DNA of 64,000 nt from NCBI GenBank assembly GCA_900317055.1, contig ONFF01000003.1:1-64000 (forward strand). Direction: 5' to 3'. The notes under the pieces are model-generated. The model saw nothing but the letters and a program-made list of their open reading frames with translations. It was not told the DNA's origin and did no database searches. The first letter of the stretch is position 1, and every line of letters starts with the position of its first letter. The position numbers were made by a program, and so were the translations under genes. This document shows, one piece after another, positions 25,752-34,231 of this stretch. Source of the DNA: an uncultured Bacteroidales bacterium. GTDB taxonomy: Bacteria > Bacteroidota > Bacteroidia > Bacteroidales > F082.

Positions 25752-26531
25752 ATGACTGAAAAGCGCCCGCAAATACTGATTACCAACGATGATGGCTATG
25801 CTGCCAAAGGCCTGCGCAAGCTGGTCGCGCTGATGCGTACCCTTGGAGATGTGACCTTGGTTTCCACAGATGAGGTAATGTCGGCCAAAAGCCATTCCTG
25901 CACCATCCGCGAGAGAATCTATGTGCGACTTGTGCAAGAGGAGGAAGGCTTCAAGGAGTACCGCTGCAATGGCACGCCCGTTGACTGCGTGAAGCTTGGT
26001 TATCAGAAATTGATGCCGCAATGGCCTAATTTAGTGGTCTCTGGCATCAACCATGGGATGAATGCCGCGACAACGGTAGTCTATTCAGGAACCATCGGTG
26101 CGGTCATCGAGGCCTGCATGAATGGCTTGAACGCCATTGGCTACAGCCTCTTCAGCCTCAATCCCGATGCTGACTTTGACCATCTCGACACTGCTATCCT
26201 TGAAATCACGCAAAAAGTACTGAAAGAAGGTCTTCCCAAGGGAGTCTGCCTCAATGTGAACTTCCCCAAACGCTGTGAGGAACCTATGAAAGGCATCAAG
26301 GTGTGTCGTCAAGCGGCTTGTCGTTGGGTGGAGTATTTCAAGGATCAATATGACGAAAATGGGCAGCAGTTCTACGACTTGGAAGGTACCTTTGAGAGTG
26401 ATGACATCTTGCCCGACACCGACCTTTGGGCATTGCAAAACAACTACATCTCGGTGGTCCCCACCTGCTTCGACTGGACGGCACATTCGCAGATTGGACC
26501 GATGAAAGAATTTGAAACTTTAAGCATATAG
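25752..26531 (+). CDS. surE: 5'/3'-nucleotidase SurE
   Basis: The product has 259 residues. The start at 25752 gives MTEKRPQILITNDDGYAAKGL, with the metal-binding Asp-Asp pair and the SurE signature; an upstream ATG at 25707 precedes the promoter. Other signatures are CNGTPVDCVKLG and VVSGINHGMNAATTVVYSGTIGAVIEA. SurE dephosphorylates nucleoside monophosphates in the cytoplasm. It heads a tight operon: the next start is two bases after its stop. Confidence 0.96.
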   Translation: MTEKRPQILITNDDGYAAKGLRKLVALMRTLGDVTLVSTDEVMSAKSHSCTIRERIYVRLVQEEEGFKEYRCNGTPVDCVKLGYQKLMPQWPNLVVSGINHGMNAATTVVYSGTIGAVIEACMNGLNAIGYSLFSLNPDADFDHLDTAILEITQKVLKEGLPKGVCLNVNFPKRCEEPMKGIKVCRQAACRWVEYFKDQYDENGQQFYDLEGTFESDDILPDTDLWALQNNYISVVPTCFDWTAHSQIGPMKEFETLSI

Positions 26532-26533
26532 CA

Positions 26534-26806
26534 ATGAAAATCAAAGATAGTTTTTGGCTTGGATTATTGATAGGGGCAGCCAGTTTCGGCTTGTTTTTCC
26601 TATTGTTGAGCCTCATCAACTGGGAATCGTTGGGAGTTTTCGCCAAGCGCGCTCCTTATCTCTTGGCCTTTATTCCTGGTGTCGTCCTGTTCAGGATGAT
26701 GCTGGTGAAATGGAATCTCGACAAGATGGGAAGAGGTGTGTTGGCTGTCACAATCGTCGGAATGCTGTTGGTCTTCTTCCTTGTTAAATCAGTTGTAACC
26801 CCATGA
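26534..26806 (+). CDS. Small three-helix membrane protein between surE and lpxB
   Basis: The product has 90 residues with three hydrophobic segments: ~8-27 (FWLGLLIGAASFGLFFLLL), ~40-57 (APYLLAFIPGVVLFRMML) and ~67-86. No domain was recognised. It begins two bases after surE and overlaps the lpxB start by four bases (ATGA), so it is translated with them. The position suggests a role linked to lipid A synthesis or the inner membrane, but that is only context. Confidence 0.75.
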   Translation: MKIKDSFWLGLLIGAASFGLFFLLLSLINWESLGVFAKRAPYLLAFIPGVVLFRMMLVKWNLDKMGRGVLAVTIVGMLLVFFLVKSVVTP

Positions 26807-27927
26807 GGTATTATATCATAGCAGGTGAAGCCTCGGGCGATTTGCACGCTTCCAATCTTGTTGCCGAGATTAAGAAGAAGGACAAGAAGGCCGAATTCCG
26901 TGGTTTTGGTGGCGACTTGATGAAGGTGCAAGGTGTCGACTTGGTGAAGCATTACCGAATGATGGCCTACATGGGTTTCGTGGAAGTGGCAGTCAACCTG
27001 CGCAAGGTGTTGGGTAATATTTCGCTTTGTAAGAAGGATATCCTTGAGTATCAACCCGATGTTGTCATTTTGGTGGATTATCCAGGCTTCAATTTCCGTA
27101 TCGCAGACTTCGCTCATGAGAAAGGCTTCAAGGTGATTTATTACATCTCGCCCCAGCTCTGGGCGTGGAAACGCCGCCGCGTGAAGAAGGTCAAGCGCTC
27201 GGTGGATAAAATGTTGGTGATCCTGCCTTTCGAGGAAGCGTTCTACAAGCAGTATGGTGTGGATGTGACCTATGTCGGTAACCCTTTATTGGACGAGCTG
27301 GCGAAGTTTGGTACAGCCAACCGTTCCATTTTCCTGCGTCGCAACAGTTTGGGCGAGTCACGCGAAATCATTGCCATGCTGCCTGGGAGCCGCAAGCAGG
27401 AAGTGAAGCGCATGCTGCCTATCATGCTGAAGGTGGTACCTCATTTTCCGAATTATCAGTTTGTCATCGCTGGCGTGTCGTCGCTCGACAAGGCCTTGTA
27501 TAAGGACATCATCGGTAATGCCGACGTTTTTTTGGTTGAGAATCAAACTTATGAGTTGCTTCAGAATTCTAGTGCTGCCATGGTCACATCAGGAACGGCC
27601 ACGCTTGAAACGGCTCTGTTCACTGTGCCAGAAGTAGTATGCTATAAAGCGACAGACATCTCCTATCGTCTTGCCAAATGGATGATAAAGGTGAAATTCA
27701 TCTCGTTGGTCAACCTGGTGATGGATAGGGAAGTAGTCAAGGAGTTGATTCAGGCCGACTTGACAGAAGACAATTTGGTTAAGGAATTGGACCAGCTGCT
27801 ACATAATGCCAAGCGTCAGCGCAAGCTTTTGGAGGATTATGTCGAACTGAAAGACCGACTCGGTAATGCGGGCGCTTCCGAAAAGGCGGCGACGGTTATA
27901 ATGGCTGAGCTGAAGTCGAAAACATAG
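26803..27927 (+). CDS. lpxB: Lipid-A-disaccharide synthase
   Basis: The product has 374 residues, the family length. Signatures include YYIIAGEASGDLHASNL at the N-terminus, VVILVDYPGFNFRIA, YYISPQLWAWKRRRVKKVKR and LLPGSRKQEVKRMLP-like motifs, plus TSGTATLETAL. It joins UDP-2,3-diacylglucosamine and lipid X to make the lipid A disaccharide at the inner membrane. The start overlaps the stop of the small membrane protein gene. Its place in the surE operon ties nucleotide and envelope genes together. Confidence 0.96.
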   Translation: MRYYIIAGEASGDLHASNLVAEIKKKDKKAEFRGFGGDLMKVQGVDLVKHYRMMAYMGFVEVAVNLRKVLGNISLCKKDILEYQPDVVILVDYPGFNFRIADFAHEKGFKVIYYISPQLWAWKRRRVKKVKRSVDKMLVILPFEEAFYKQYGVDVTYVGNPLLDELAKFGTANRSIFLRRNSLGESREIIAMLPGSRKQEVKRMLPIMLKVVPHFPNYQFVIAGVSSLDKALYKDIIGNADVFLVENQTYELLQNSSAAMVTSGTATLETALFTVPEVVCYKATDISYRLAKWMIKVKFISLVNLVMDREVVKELIQADLTEDNLVKELDQLLHNAKRQRKLLEDYVELKDRLGNAGASEKAATVIMAELKSKT

Positions 27928-27935
27928 GTATTATT

Positions 27936-30302
27936 ATGGGAAGAAGATTTGCTCTATTGTTGTTATTGCTTGCTTTGAGCTTTGTTTCGTGGAGTCAAAA
28001 TTCGACTCAGGGGAAAGAGTTTTGGCTTTCGTTCATGAAAAATGGCTATCAGTATAATGGTACGGAGTGGGTGGAGACGCAGGTGATGGTTAGCGCAAAA
28101 CGGGATTGTAGTGGGACGATCAGAAATCCGCGCACTTCGTGGTCAATGTCTTTTACGGTTGAGAGCGGAAGCGTGGTGGTGCTGCAAATCCCATTGAACC
28201 AAGGCTATAATACCGACAATGAGGGCACCCCTTCCAGTTTTGGGTTGCAACTGACAGCTACGGATACCATCTCGGTTTATACAGCCAACTGTGCCACCAA
28301 TTCGTTTGATGCCTCGTTTGTGCTTCCTGCTGAAAGCCTCGGTTCGGATTATATCGTTCAGAGCGACAGCCAGTCGAAGACCCAGGTTGCGTTTCCTGAT
28401 TACGAAACGAGTGCCTTCCTCATCGTTGCAACGGAGGACAATACTCAAATCGATATTATCCCGTCTGTGAAAACCCATGATGGTCATCTTGCGGATACTC
28501 TTTATTCGGTCAGTTTGGATAAAGGGCAGACTTATTCCATGCGTTCGAACAGCTATTCCGACGAGCGTGACCTCTCAGGTACAAAGATTAGTGCCCACGA
28601 TGGCAAGAAAATCGCTGTTTTCAACGGTAATACGCTGACTACCATACCTAATTCGTTTACGGATGGATATGACCATATTTTTGAACAGGCGTTGCCCGTG
28701 GAGACTTGGGGCCAACAGTTTGCGGTCACAGGCTCATTGAACCGCACGCGTGATTTGGTGAAGGTCACAGCGGGTCATGACAATGACACTGTGTGGTGTA
28801 ATGGCCAGTTTCTGACTGTTCTCAATGCTGGACAATCGTATGATTTTTGGCTCTATTCTTCTACAGGAGAACATCAGTTCGAGGGAGGTACATGTTTTGT
28901 CAATACTTCATTGCCGAGTATGGTTTTTCTTTATAACACAACATCTTACGATGCTGAGAATATGTCAATGGAAGATGGAGACCCGTCGATGGCGTGGATA
29001 CCGCCTGTTGAGCAAAAAATCAACGAAATTACTTTCTGCACTTTCAATCATATCAAAGCTACCATCAATTATCATTACGTGAATATTGTTGTGGAGACTG
29101 AGAGCGTAGGAGATGTGTATTTGGATGGTAATCTGCTTGACCCCAGTCAGTTCCATCCGCTTATTGGCAACGAGGCCTATTCTTGCGCAAAAGTGCCAAT
29201 CTCGCATGGCGTTCATCGCCTTTCATGCATGTGGGGACTGATAGCGCATGTCTATGGCTTCGGTTATGTTAAAGGCTATGCTTATTGTGTGGGCGCCAAT
29301 GTGTTGGATTTGTCGGGAAGTCTTTTTGTCAATGGACAGGCAAGCCACTTGTATCATGATGGCTTGTACCTTTGTGTTGGTGAGAGTGCCGATTTCAAGT
29401 TGCGTACCAACTATCCTGTGCGGCGCGTATTTTGGGATTTCGATGACTCTATGATAGAGGGAGGAATGACTGTGACGCATGCTTTTGAGCAAGTCGGGGA
29501 TTTTGTCACTATGGCATGTGTCGAAGGCATTAACGCCTTTACGAATGAGCCAGTTTACGACACGCTATCTTTTATTGTGCATGTCGGCCAACCGGAATAC
29601 CATGATGAGACCCATGTGGTTTGCGATGTGGATGCATTTGATTACTATGGAGTGGAATACACGCAATCGGGATATTATGAGCGGATTGGAACCAATATCT
29701 ATGGCTGTGACAGCATCTACTACCTGCATCTTGATATGGAGTTTACGCCGCATTTTGAGTTTGTCGGTTCTCATTGGCCCATCGGTGGCACGGAGACGCA
29801 TATCAGCGTGAACGAATATGCGATTGAACCCATAGAGCCACGAACGCATTTCGACACGGTGCTATGGCAAATCGACTGTCCTAACTGGCATGTGGAACCG
29901 CATGGCAGCAAAGGCGAGGAGTGTACGCTTTATATCCATTCCTACTTGTTGGAACCTGTTGCCTTGCACGCTTGGGCCATCAACCGCTGCGACACGGTGC
30001 ATGAGGAGTTCTTCATCCAGACTTCGTATTACGGCATGGATGATAACGTGCAAGATCCTGGTTTCATGATTGCTCCCAATCCAACTGACGGCAACGTCAA
30101 TGTATATTTTGAAGACATGCAGGGTAAGGCCGAAATTGAGGTTTTCAATAGCATTGGCCAGAAAGTGGATGCTTTTATTATAGATGAAATCCAAAACCGA
30201 GAGATGGCTTATATGATGCCTGATTTTCCTGATGGACTATATTGTTTCGTTGTGAAAATCAAAGGAAGCACTTTGATGCGAAAACTCATATTAAAACGCT
30301 AG
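27936..30302 (+). CDS. Secreted IgGFc-binding-domain protein with T9SS sorting domain
   Basis: The product has 788 residues. After a signal peptide (MGRRFALLLLLLALSFVSWSQ) comes GKEFWLSFMKNG, then a long domain (~60-430) resembling the IgGFc-binding N-terminal domain found in many Bacteroidota surface proteins; it includes ATEDNTQIDIIP and the run FEQALPVETWGQQFAV. A PKD-like segment (~480-540, VFWDFDDSMIEGGMTVTHAFEQVG) follows. The end (~712-788, APNPTDGNVNVYF ... MRKLILKR) is a type A sorting domain. Actual IgG binding is not implied. The gene starts eight bases after lpxB and is followed four bases later by a lipoprotein gene. Confidence 0.83.
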   Translation: MGRRFALLLLLLALSFVSWSQNSTQGKEFWLSFMKNGYQYNGTEWVETQVMVSAKRDCSGTIRNPRTSWSMSFTVESGSVVVLQIPLNQGYNTDNEGTPSSFGLQLTATDTISVYTANCATNSFDASFVLPAESLGSDYIVQSDSQSKTQVAFPDYETSAFLIVATEDNTQIDIIPSVKTHDGHLADTLYSVSLDKGQTYSMRSNSYSDERDLSGTKISAHDGKKIAVFNGNTLTTIPNSFTDGYDHIFEQALPVETWGQQFAVTGSLNRTRDLVKVTAGHDNDTVWCNGQFLTVLNAGQSYDFWLYSSTGEHQFEGGTCFVNTSLPSMVFLYNTTSYDAENMSMEDGDPSMAWIPPVEQKINEITFCTFNHIKATINYHYVNIVVETESVGDVYLDGNLLDPSQFHPLIGNEAYSCAKVPISHGVHRLSCMWGLIAHVYGFGYVKGYAYCVGANVLDLSGSLFVNGQASHLYHDGLYLCVGESADFKLRTNYPVRRVFWDFDDSMIEGGMTVTHAFEQVGDFVTMACVEGINAFTNEPVYDTLSFIVHVGQPEYHDETHVVCDVDAFDYYGVEYTQSGYYERIGTNIYGCDSIYYLHLDMEFTPHFEFVGSHWPIGGTETHISVNEYAIEPIEPRTHFDTVLWQIDCPNWHVEPHGSKGEECTLYIHSYLLEPVALHAWAINRCDTVHEEFFIQTSYYGMDDNVQDPGFMIAPNPTDGNVNVYFEDMQGKAEIEVFNSIGQKVDAFIIDEIQNREMAYMMPDFPDGLYCFVVKIKGSTLMRKLILKR

Positions 30303-30306
30303 GACT

Positions 30307-30966
30307 ATGAGACGATTGTATTTTAAACATTTGTTTTTGACGGTTTTAGTGCTTCTTGTTATGCCTTCCTGCCTCAAAGAAGGCAACGAGACGATTTTGG
30401 TTAACGATCCGCAGGACATCCCTTTCATCACCGAATACCTTCCCGAAGATCTGCTCAACTTGTTCGGTGAAGAAAACGTTTATTTCGGCGACCAGCCCCC
30501 TGTAGTCGACATGGAGTTTAAGTCGATGCACGAGTATGCCGCCACCAATTTGCAGCCACCTTTTTCGCCACAGCCGGGACAGCTTTCGCCTATCATGCAT
30601 TACCATAAAATCAACCAACAGTACCACCAGATTGCTGAATATGTTAGCATGACTTCTGAGGAGGTTTATTGCAAACAGATTTCGCCTGTGTATCTCACGG
30701 GTAGCGGCAACAACTTCACGGTCTATTATCGCGAAGCACCACAAACAGAAGGCCATCCCGAGCATGCGGTTCTTTTTTCCGGCACCTTGACATCTGATGG
30801 GGTGATGGGTTTTATGTATGGCTATAAGATAATGGGGTATAACGACTCCATTGTGCCCCCTACGGTTTATCCCGTCAACTCCATCTTCATCTTCAAGGAC
30901 CATGATGGGATAGCGGAGCGGTACTCTTGGTATAACGATTCCCTTGTCAACCCTGAAAATCGATGA
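30307..30966 (+). CDS. Hypothetical lipoprotein
   Basis: The product has 219 residues. The N-terminus MRRLYFKHLFLTVLVLLVMPSCLKEG is a lipoprotein signal with lipobox Cys22. The mature part is largely hydrophilic, with strand-like segments (NNFTVYYREAPQTEGH, VMGFMYGYKIMGYND). No family was recognised. It starts four bases after the IgGFc-domain gene, and its stop lies just before the next start, so the two neighbouring surface genes and this lipoprotein probably form a co-translated surface module. Confidence 0.72.
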   Translation: MRRLYFKHLFLTVLVLLVMPSCLKEGNETILVNDPQDIPFITEYLPEDLLNLFGEENVYFGDQPPVVDMEFKSMHEYAATNLQPPFSPQPGQLSPIMHYHKINQQYHQIAEYVSMTSEEVYCKQISPVYLTGSGNNFTVYYREAPQTEGHPEHAVLFSGTLTSDGVMGFMYGYKIMGYNDSIVPPTVYPVNSIFIFKDHDGIAERYSWYNDSLVNPENR

Positions 30967-30970
30967 AGCC

Positions 30971-31816
30971 ATGAAGAGATTCGCTTTTGTTTTGGCTTTT
31001 GGCCTTTTGTCAATGGCTTCGTTGCATGCGCAGTTTGCCAAGCCTTTGAAAAACAGGAATTATTTGTGCCGCAACACAAGCGCATTGAGCATTGGCCTGA
31101 CGGGTAGTATTGCTGGTAACGACATGGTTTATACTGCCGTAAGTAAGTCTATACTGAAGCCTTATCTCGCTCCGACGGGAGGGCTTGCCCTTGAGTGGAA
31201 CACTATGGGTGGACTTGCGGTGGGCCTCGACGCCTCCTATGCCATGCGTGGTTCAAACGAGGTCTTCGTCACGGAGTTTCTGACCAGTTATACCACCACG
31301 ACATTCGCTCGTGTCAATTATGCGATGCGGATGAACGCAGTCGAGGTGCGCATCCCCATCACATGGTATTTGGGTTATGATGAGACTTTCAGACCTTACA
31401 TCTATATTGCTCCTCGTTTCGACCTCTGGCTCAATGGCAACCTCCGTTGGGAACGCACCTACGACGACGAGAGTTATGCCCCCGTGACGTATGAGAGTGA
31501 ATTGAACAAAGCCACCATGCAACCTTACGACATCAGTGCGGTGGCAGGTGTGGGCCTTTGCAGTCGCATCATGGTGAAACAGACCCGACTGTTTTTTAAG
31601 TTCGACCTTTCTTATGGCATGAGCGTGCTGAACAATTTCTCGCAACAGGAAATGGACGAGTCGATTCCGTTTCAAGGATGGGGCGATATTGAGCATGAGA
31701 CCTTGGGCAATCGATATCTGCAGAATGTGGAGGCACGCCTGACCCTCTTGGTGCCTATGCGAAAGCTTCTAAAGGATGCCTGCGCCTTCGACCAAAAAAT
31801 GAGGAAAGGCAAATAA
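30971..31816 (+). CDS. Outer-membrane beta-barrel protein (PorT-like fold)
   Basis: The product has 281 residues. The start at 30971 opens with a signal peptide (MKRFAFVLAFGLLSMASLHA); an alternative ATG at 30944 would read through the end of the preceding gene. The mature part has repeated amphipathic strands (LALEWNTMGGLAVGLDASYAM, VEVRIPITWYLGYDETFRPYIYIAPRFDLWLNG, LFFKFDLSYGMSVL) as in the PorT/OMP_b-brl_2 barrels of Bacteroidota. It may interact with the lipoprotein or the T9SS cargo encoded just upstream (inference). comEC follows after 13 bases. Confidence 0.75.
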   Translation: MKRFAFVLAFGLLSMASLHAQFAKPLKNRNYLCRNTSALSIGLTGSIAGNDMVYTAVSKSILKPYLAPTGGLALEWNTMGGLAVGLDASYAMRGSNEVFVTEFLTSYTTTTFARVNYAMRMNAVEVRIPITWYLGYDETFRPYIYIAPRFDLWLNGNLRWERTYDDESYAPVTYESELNKATMQPYDISAVAGVGLCSRIMVKQTRLFFKFDLSYGMSVLNNFSQQEMDESIPFQGWGDIEHETLGNRYLQNVEARLTLLVPMRKLLKDACAFDQKMRKGK

Positions 31817-31829
31817 ACCCATTTGAACG

Positions 31830-33944
31830 ATGACCGACTGGAGCAAATACCCCTTTGTCAGAATGCTGATTCCTTTTGCCTTGGGCATTTGGGTCAGCAT
31901 TTTTGTTGTCGCTTTTCGGTTGTCGCCTACTTTTTTGATTGCTGTGTCAATGACGCTTCTTGTCATGGCAGTGTTGATGGTGTTTTTGTTGAAACATCAA
32001 CGGCACAGTTGGTTCTTTGGCGCTGTCATGGCATGTTATCTGTTCATGACGGGTTATTCGCTGGTACGGGTAGATGGGGCAGAGGTTCAGAAAAGCTATT
32101 ATCGTAATTTTAAAGCGGATGCAAGTTACTATGTGGCGCGTGTTTACGATTATCCTACAGAGCGTCCAAATTCTATCCGCACGGTGTTGGAGCTTGAGTA
32201 TCAGTTTGGCGACAGTCTACCTTCACGACCTGTTTCAGGCAAGGTGATGGCGTATTTTCCCAAGTCGGACTCGGCTTTTGCTTTGCATTACGGTGACCTG
32301 ATAGCCATTCCGGCTCCCATTCGCGAAGTGTCTCCACCTTTGAATCCTGAGGAGTTTGACTATCGAGCTTATTTGGCGCGGAAAGGCATAACGGGACAGA
32401 CTTATTTGAAGGATGATGACTGGATTGACTTGCAGGCCAATGATGCCAATCCGATTTATGCTTTTTCCTATCGTTTTCGTGATGTATTGCTGGCATCGTT
32501 GCATCGTAGTGGTTTGAACGACAATGAGTTTGGAGTTGCAGCTGCCATTTTGTTGGGTTATGACGATTATCTCGCTGATGAAGTGAGAAAAAACTATGTG
32601 GCGGCGGGTTCTATGCACATCCTCTGTGTTTCGGGCATGCATGTGGGCATTATCTATCTTTTGGCCTCGTTCCTTTTAGGGTTCCTCAACCGCAAGAAAT
32701 GGCAAAAGACCCTGAAACAAGTGCTTTTGTTAGCCTTGATTTGGTTTTATGCCCTCATTGCTGGACTCTCGCCTTCCATTTTGCGCGCCTCGCTGATGAT
32801 TTCGTTCGTCATCATTGGTGAAGCCATTCGTCGCAAAGGGTTTGTTATCAATTCTATAGCGGCATCCGCGTTTATTTTGCTCTGCATCAACCCGAACAAT
32901 CTGTTCGAAATAGGTTTCTTGTTGTCGTATGCCGCTGTCATGGGTATTGTGGTGCTACAAAGACCGATTTATAACTTGTTGTATGTCAAGAATAAGCTGC
33001 TCGATAAGGCCTGGCAGATTACGGCAGTTGCCCTGTCAGCACAAATCGCGACCATACCTTTTACCTTATTCTATTTCCAACAATTCACCACCTACTTTTG
33101 GCTCAGCAACTTGTTCATGACCCCGATTTCGTTTATCGTGGTTATCAGTGGAATGATACTGCTGCTGGTGTCGTGGATTCCCTATCTCAATACCTTGGTC
33201 GGCTATCTGGTTTGGGGCTCAGTGTATGTGATGAATTGGGTGGTGGCTAAGATTGAGAGCATACCTTATTCTATCATTAAAGGCTTGTACATCAACGATT
33301 TTGAGTTTGCTGTATTACTTGTGGCCTTGCTGTTATTGATGTTGACTTTTATGTTGCGCAAACGACATTTGTTCATCGCCATGTTGGCATCGCTGCTGTT
33401 GGTGATGACTTCGGTAACAATCAGGATGTATAATTCTGACCATCAACAAGGTATGACAATCTTCAGTTTGCGTAATCATACGGCTATTGATTACATCAGA
33501 GGGAGTGAGCATGTCCTTTTGGCTGACTCGGCATTGATGGTCGATGAATCCACCGTTGACTATAGCTTGAAAGGCGCATGGAGTAAGCGGCATTTGTCGC
33601 ATCATCCGCAAGTGATTGGTCTTGAGGAGGATTATGCGAACGAGTATCTTTGCAAAAAGTCGAACATGGTCTCTTTTGATGGAAAGTTGTTGGCCATTTG
33701 GGAAGACCAACGGATTAGTGACAGCCTTTCCTTCCGTCTTCCTGTGGATTATCTTCTGATTGTTGGAAAACAAAAACCAGATGTTCAATCGGCTGTGAAT
33801 GCTTATGAGGCAAAGATGCTCCTTATCGATGGCTCGGTGCCGCGCTATCTCGCCGAAAAATGGATTGCTCAGGCGCAGGATTTGGACATACCTTATTATA
33901 ATATAGGGGAAGGAGCAATGGAAATCGGATATGTTTTGAAATGA
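31830..33944 (+). CDS. comEC: ComEC/Rec2 family DNA-uptake channel protein
   Basis: The product has 704 residues. An N-terminal DUF4131-like region (two to three helices, then an OB-like segment) is followed by the competence domain with AAGSMHILCVSGMHVGIIYLLASFLLG, AGLSPSILRASLMISFVIIGEAIRR and CINPNNLFEIGFLLSYAAVMGIV. About ten membrane helices are seen. The C-terminal metallo-beta-lactamase domain of longer homologues is missing; the tail has only a short degenerate region. ComEC carries single-stranded DNA across the inner membrane during natural transformation. dprA lies at the other end of this window. It is the last gene of the surE operon. Confidence 0.93.
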   Translation: MTDWSKYPFVRMLIPFALGIWVSIFVVAFRLSPTFLIAVSMTLLVMAVLMVFLLKHQRHSWFFGAVMACYLFMTGYSLVRVDGAEVQKSYYRNFKADASYYVARVYDYPTERPNSIRTVLELEYQFGDSLPSRPVSGKVMAYFPKSDSAFALHYGDLIAIPAPIREVSPPLNPEEFDYRAYLARKGITGQTYLKDDDWIDLQANDANPIYAFSYRFRDVLLASLHRSGLNDNEFGVAAAILLGYDDYLADEVRKNYVAAGSMHILCVSGMHVGIIYLLASFLLGFLNRKKWQKTLKQVLLLALIWFYALIAGLSPSILRASLMISFVIIGEAIRRKGFVINSIAASAFILLCINPNNLFEIGFLLSYAAVMGIVVLQRPIYNLLYVKNKLLDKAWQITAVALSAQIATIPFTLFYFQQFTTYFWLSNLFMTPISFIVVISGMILLLVSWIPYLNTLVGYLVWGSVYVMNWVVAKIESIPYSIIKGLYINDFEFAVLLVALLLLMLTFMLRKRHLFIAMLASLLLVMTSVTIRMYNSDHQQGMTIFSLRNHTAIDYIRGSEHVLLADSALMVDESTVDYSLKGAWSKRHLSHHPQVIGLEEDYANEYLCKKSNMVSFDGKLLAIWEDQRISDSLSFRLPVDYLLIVGKQKPDVQSAVNAYEAKMLLIDGSVPRYLAEKWIAQAQDLDIPYYNIGEGAMEIGYVLK

Positions 33945-34044
33945 GCATAATTTGTATTATATTGAAAATCAATTGAGTGTAGTTATTATTGGAAAATAAT
34001 TCAAAAAAATCGCAAAAAATCATTGCCAGTTTCGGAAAAGGTTG

Positions 34045-34052
34045 TATTTTTG
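34045..34052 (+). promoter_or_regulatory. -7 element TATTTTTG of tRNA-Asp
   Basis: It matches TAnnTTTG, 38 bases before the tRNA 5' end. Confidence 0.6.
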
Positions 34053-34090
34053 CACCCGCAAAGCAAAGCAATAGAGTTCTTTTTCAGGCT

Positions 34091-34165
34091 GGTCCGGTAG
34101 TTCAGCTTGGTTAGAATGCCTGCCTGTCACGCAGGAGGTCGCGAGTTCGAGTCTCGTCCGGACCG
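34091..34165 (+). tRNA. tRNA-Asp (anticodon GTC)
   Basis: The 75-base cloverleaf has acceptor arms GGTCCGG/CCGGACC, the D-arm, the anticodon stem CCTGC/GCAGG with loop CTGTCAC (anticodon GTC), and the T-arm GCGAG-TTCGAGT-CTCGT with one mismatch; the discriminator is G. CCA is not encoded. A terminator starts immediately after. Confidence 0.97.
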
Positions 34166-34166
34166 C

Positions 34167-34204
34167 AAGAGCGCAAGTCCAAAAGACCTGCGCTTTTGTT
34201 TTAT
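34167..34204 (+). terminator. Terminator between tRNA-Asp and prfC
   Basis: AAGAGCGCAAGTC pairs with GACCTGCGCTTTT (11 of 13 plus G-U), then TTGTTTT. It sits directly after the tRNA and 28 bases before prfC. Confidence 0.85.
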
Positions 34205-34231
34205 AATCAGATTGTTGAAAACGAGAGCGTT

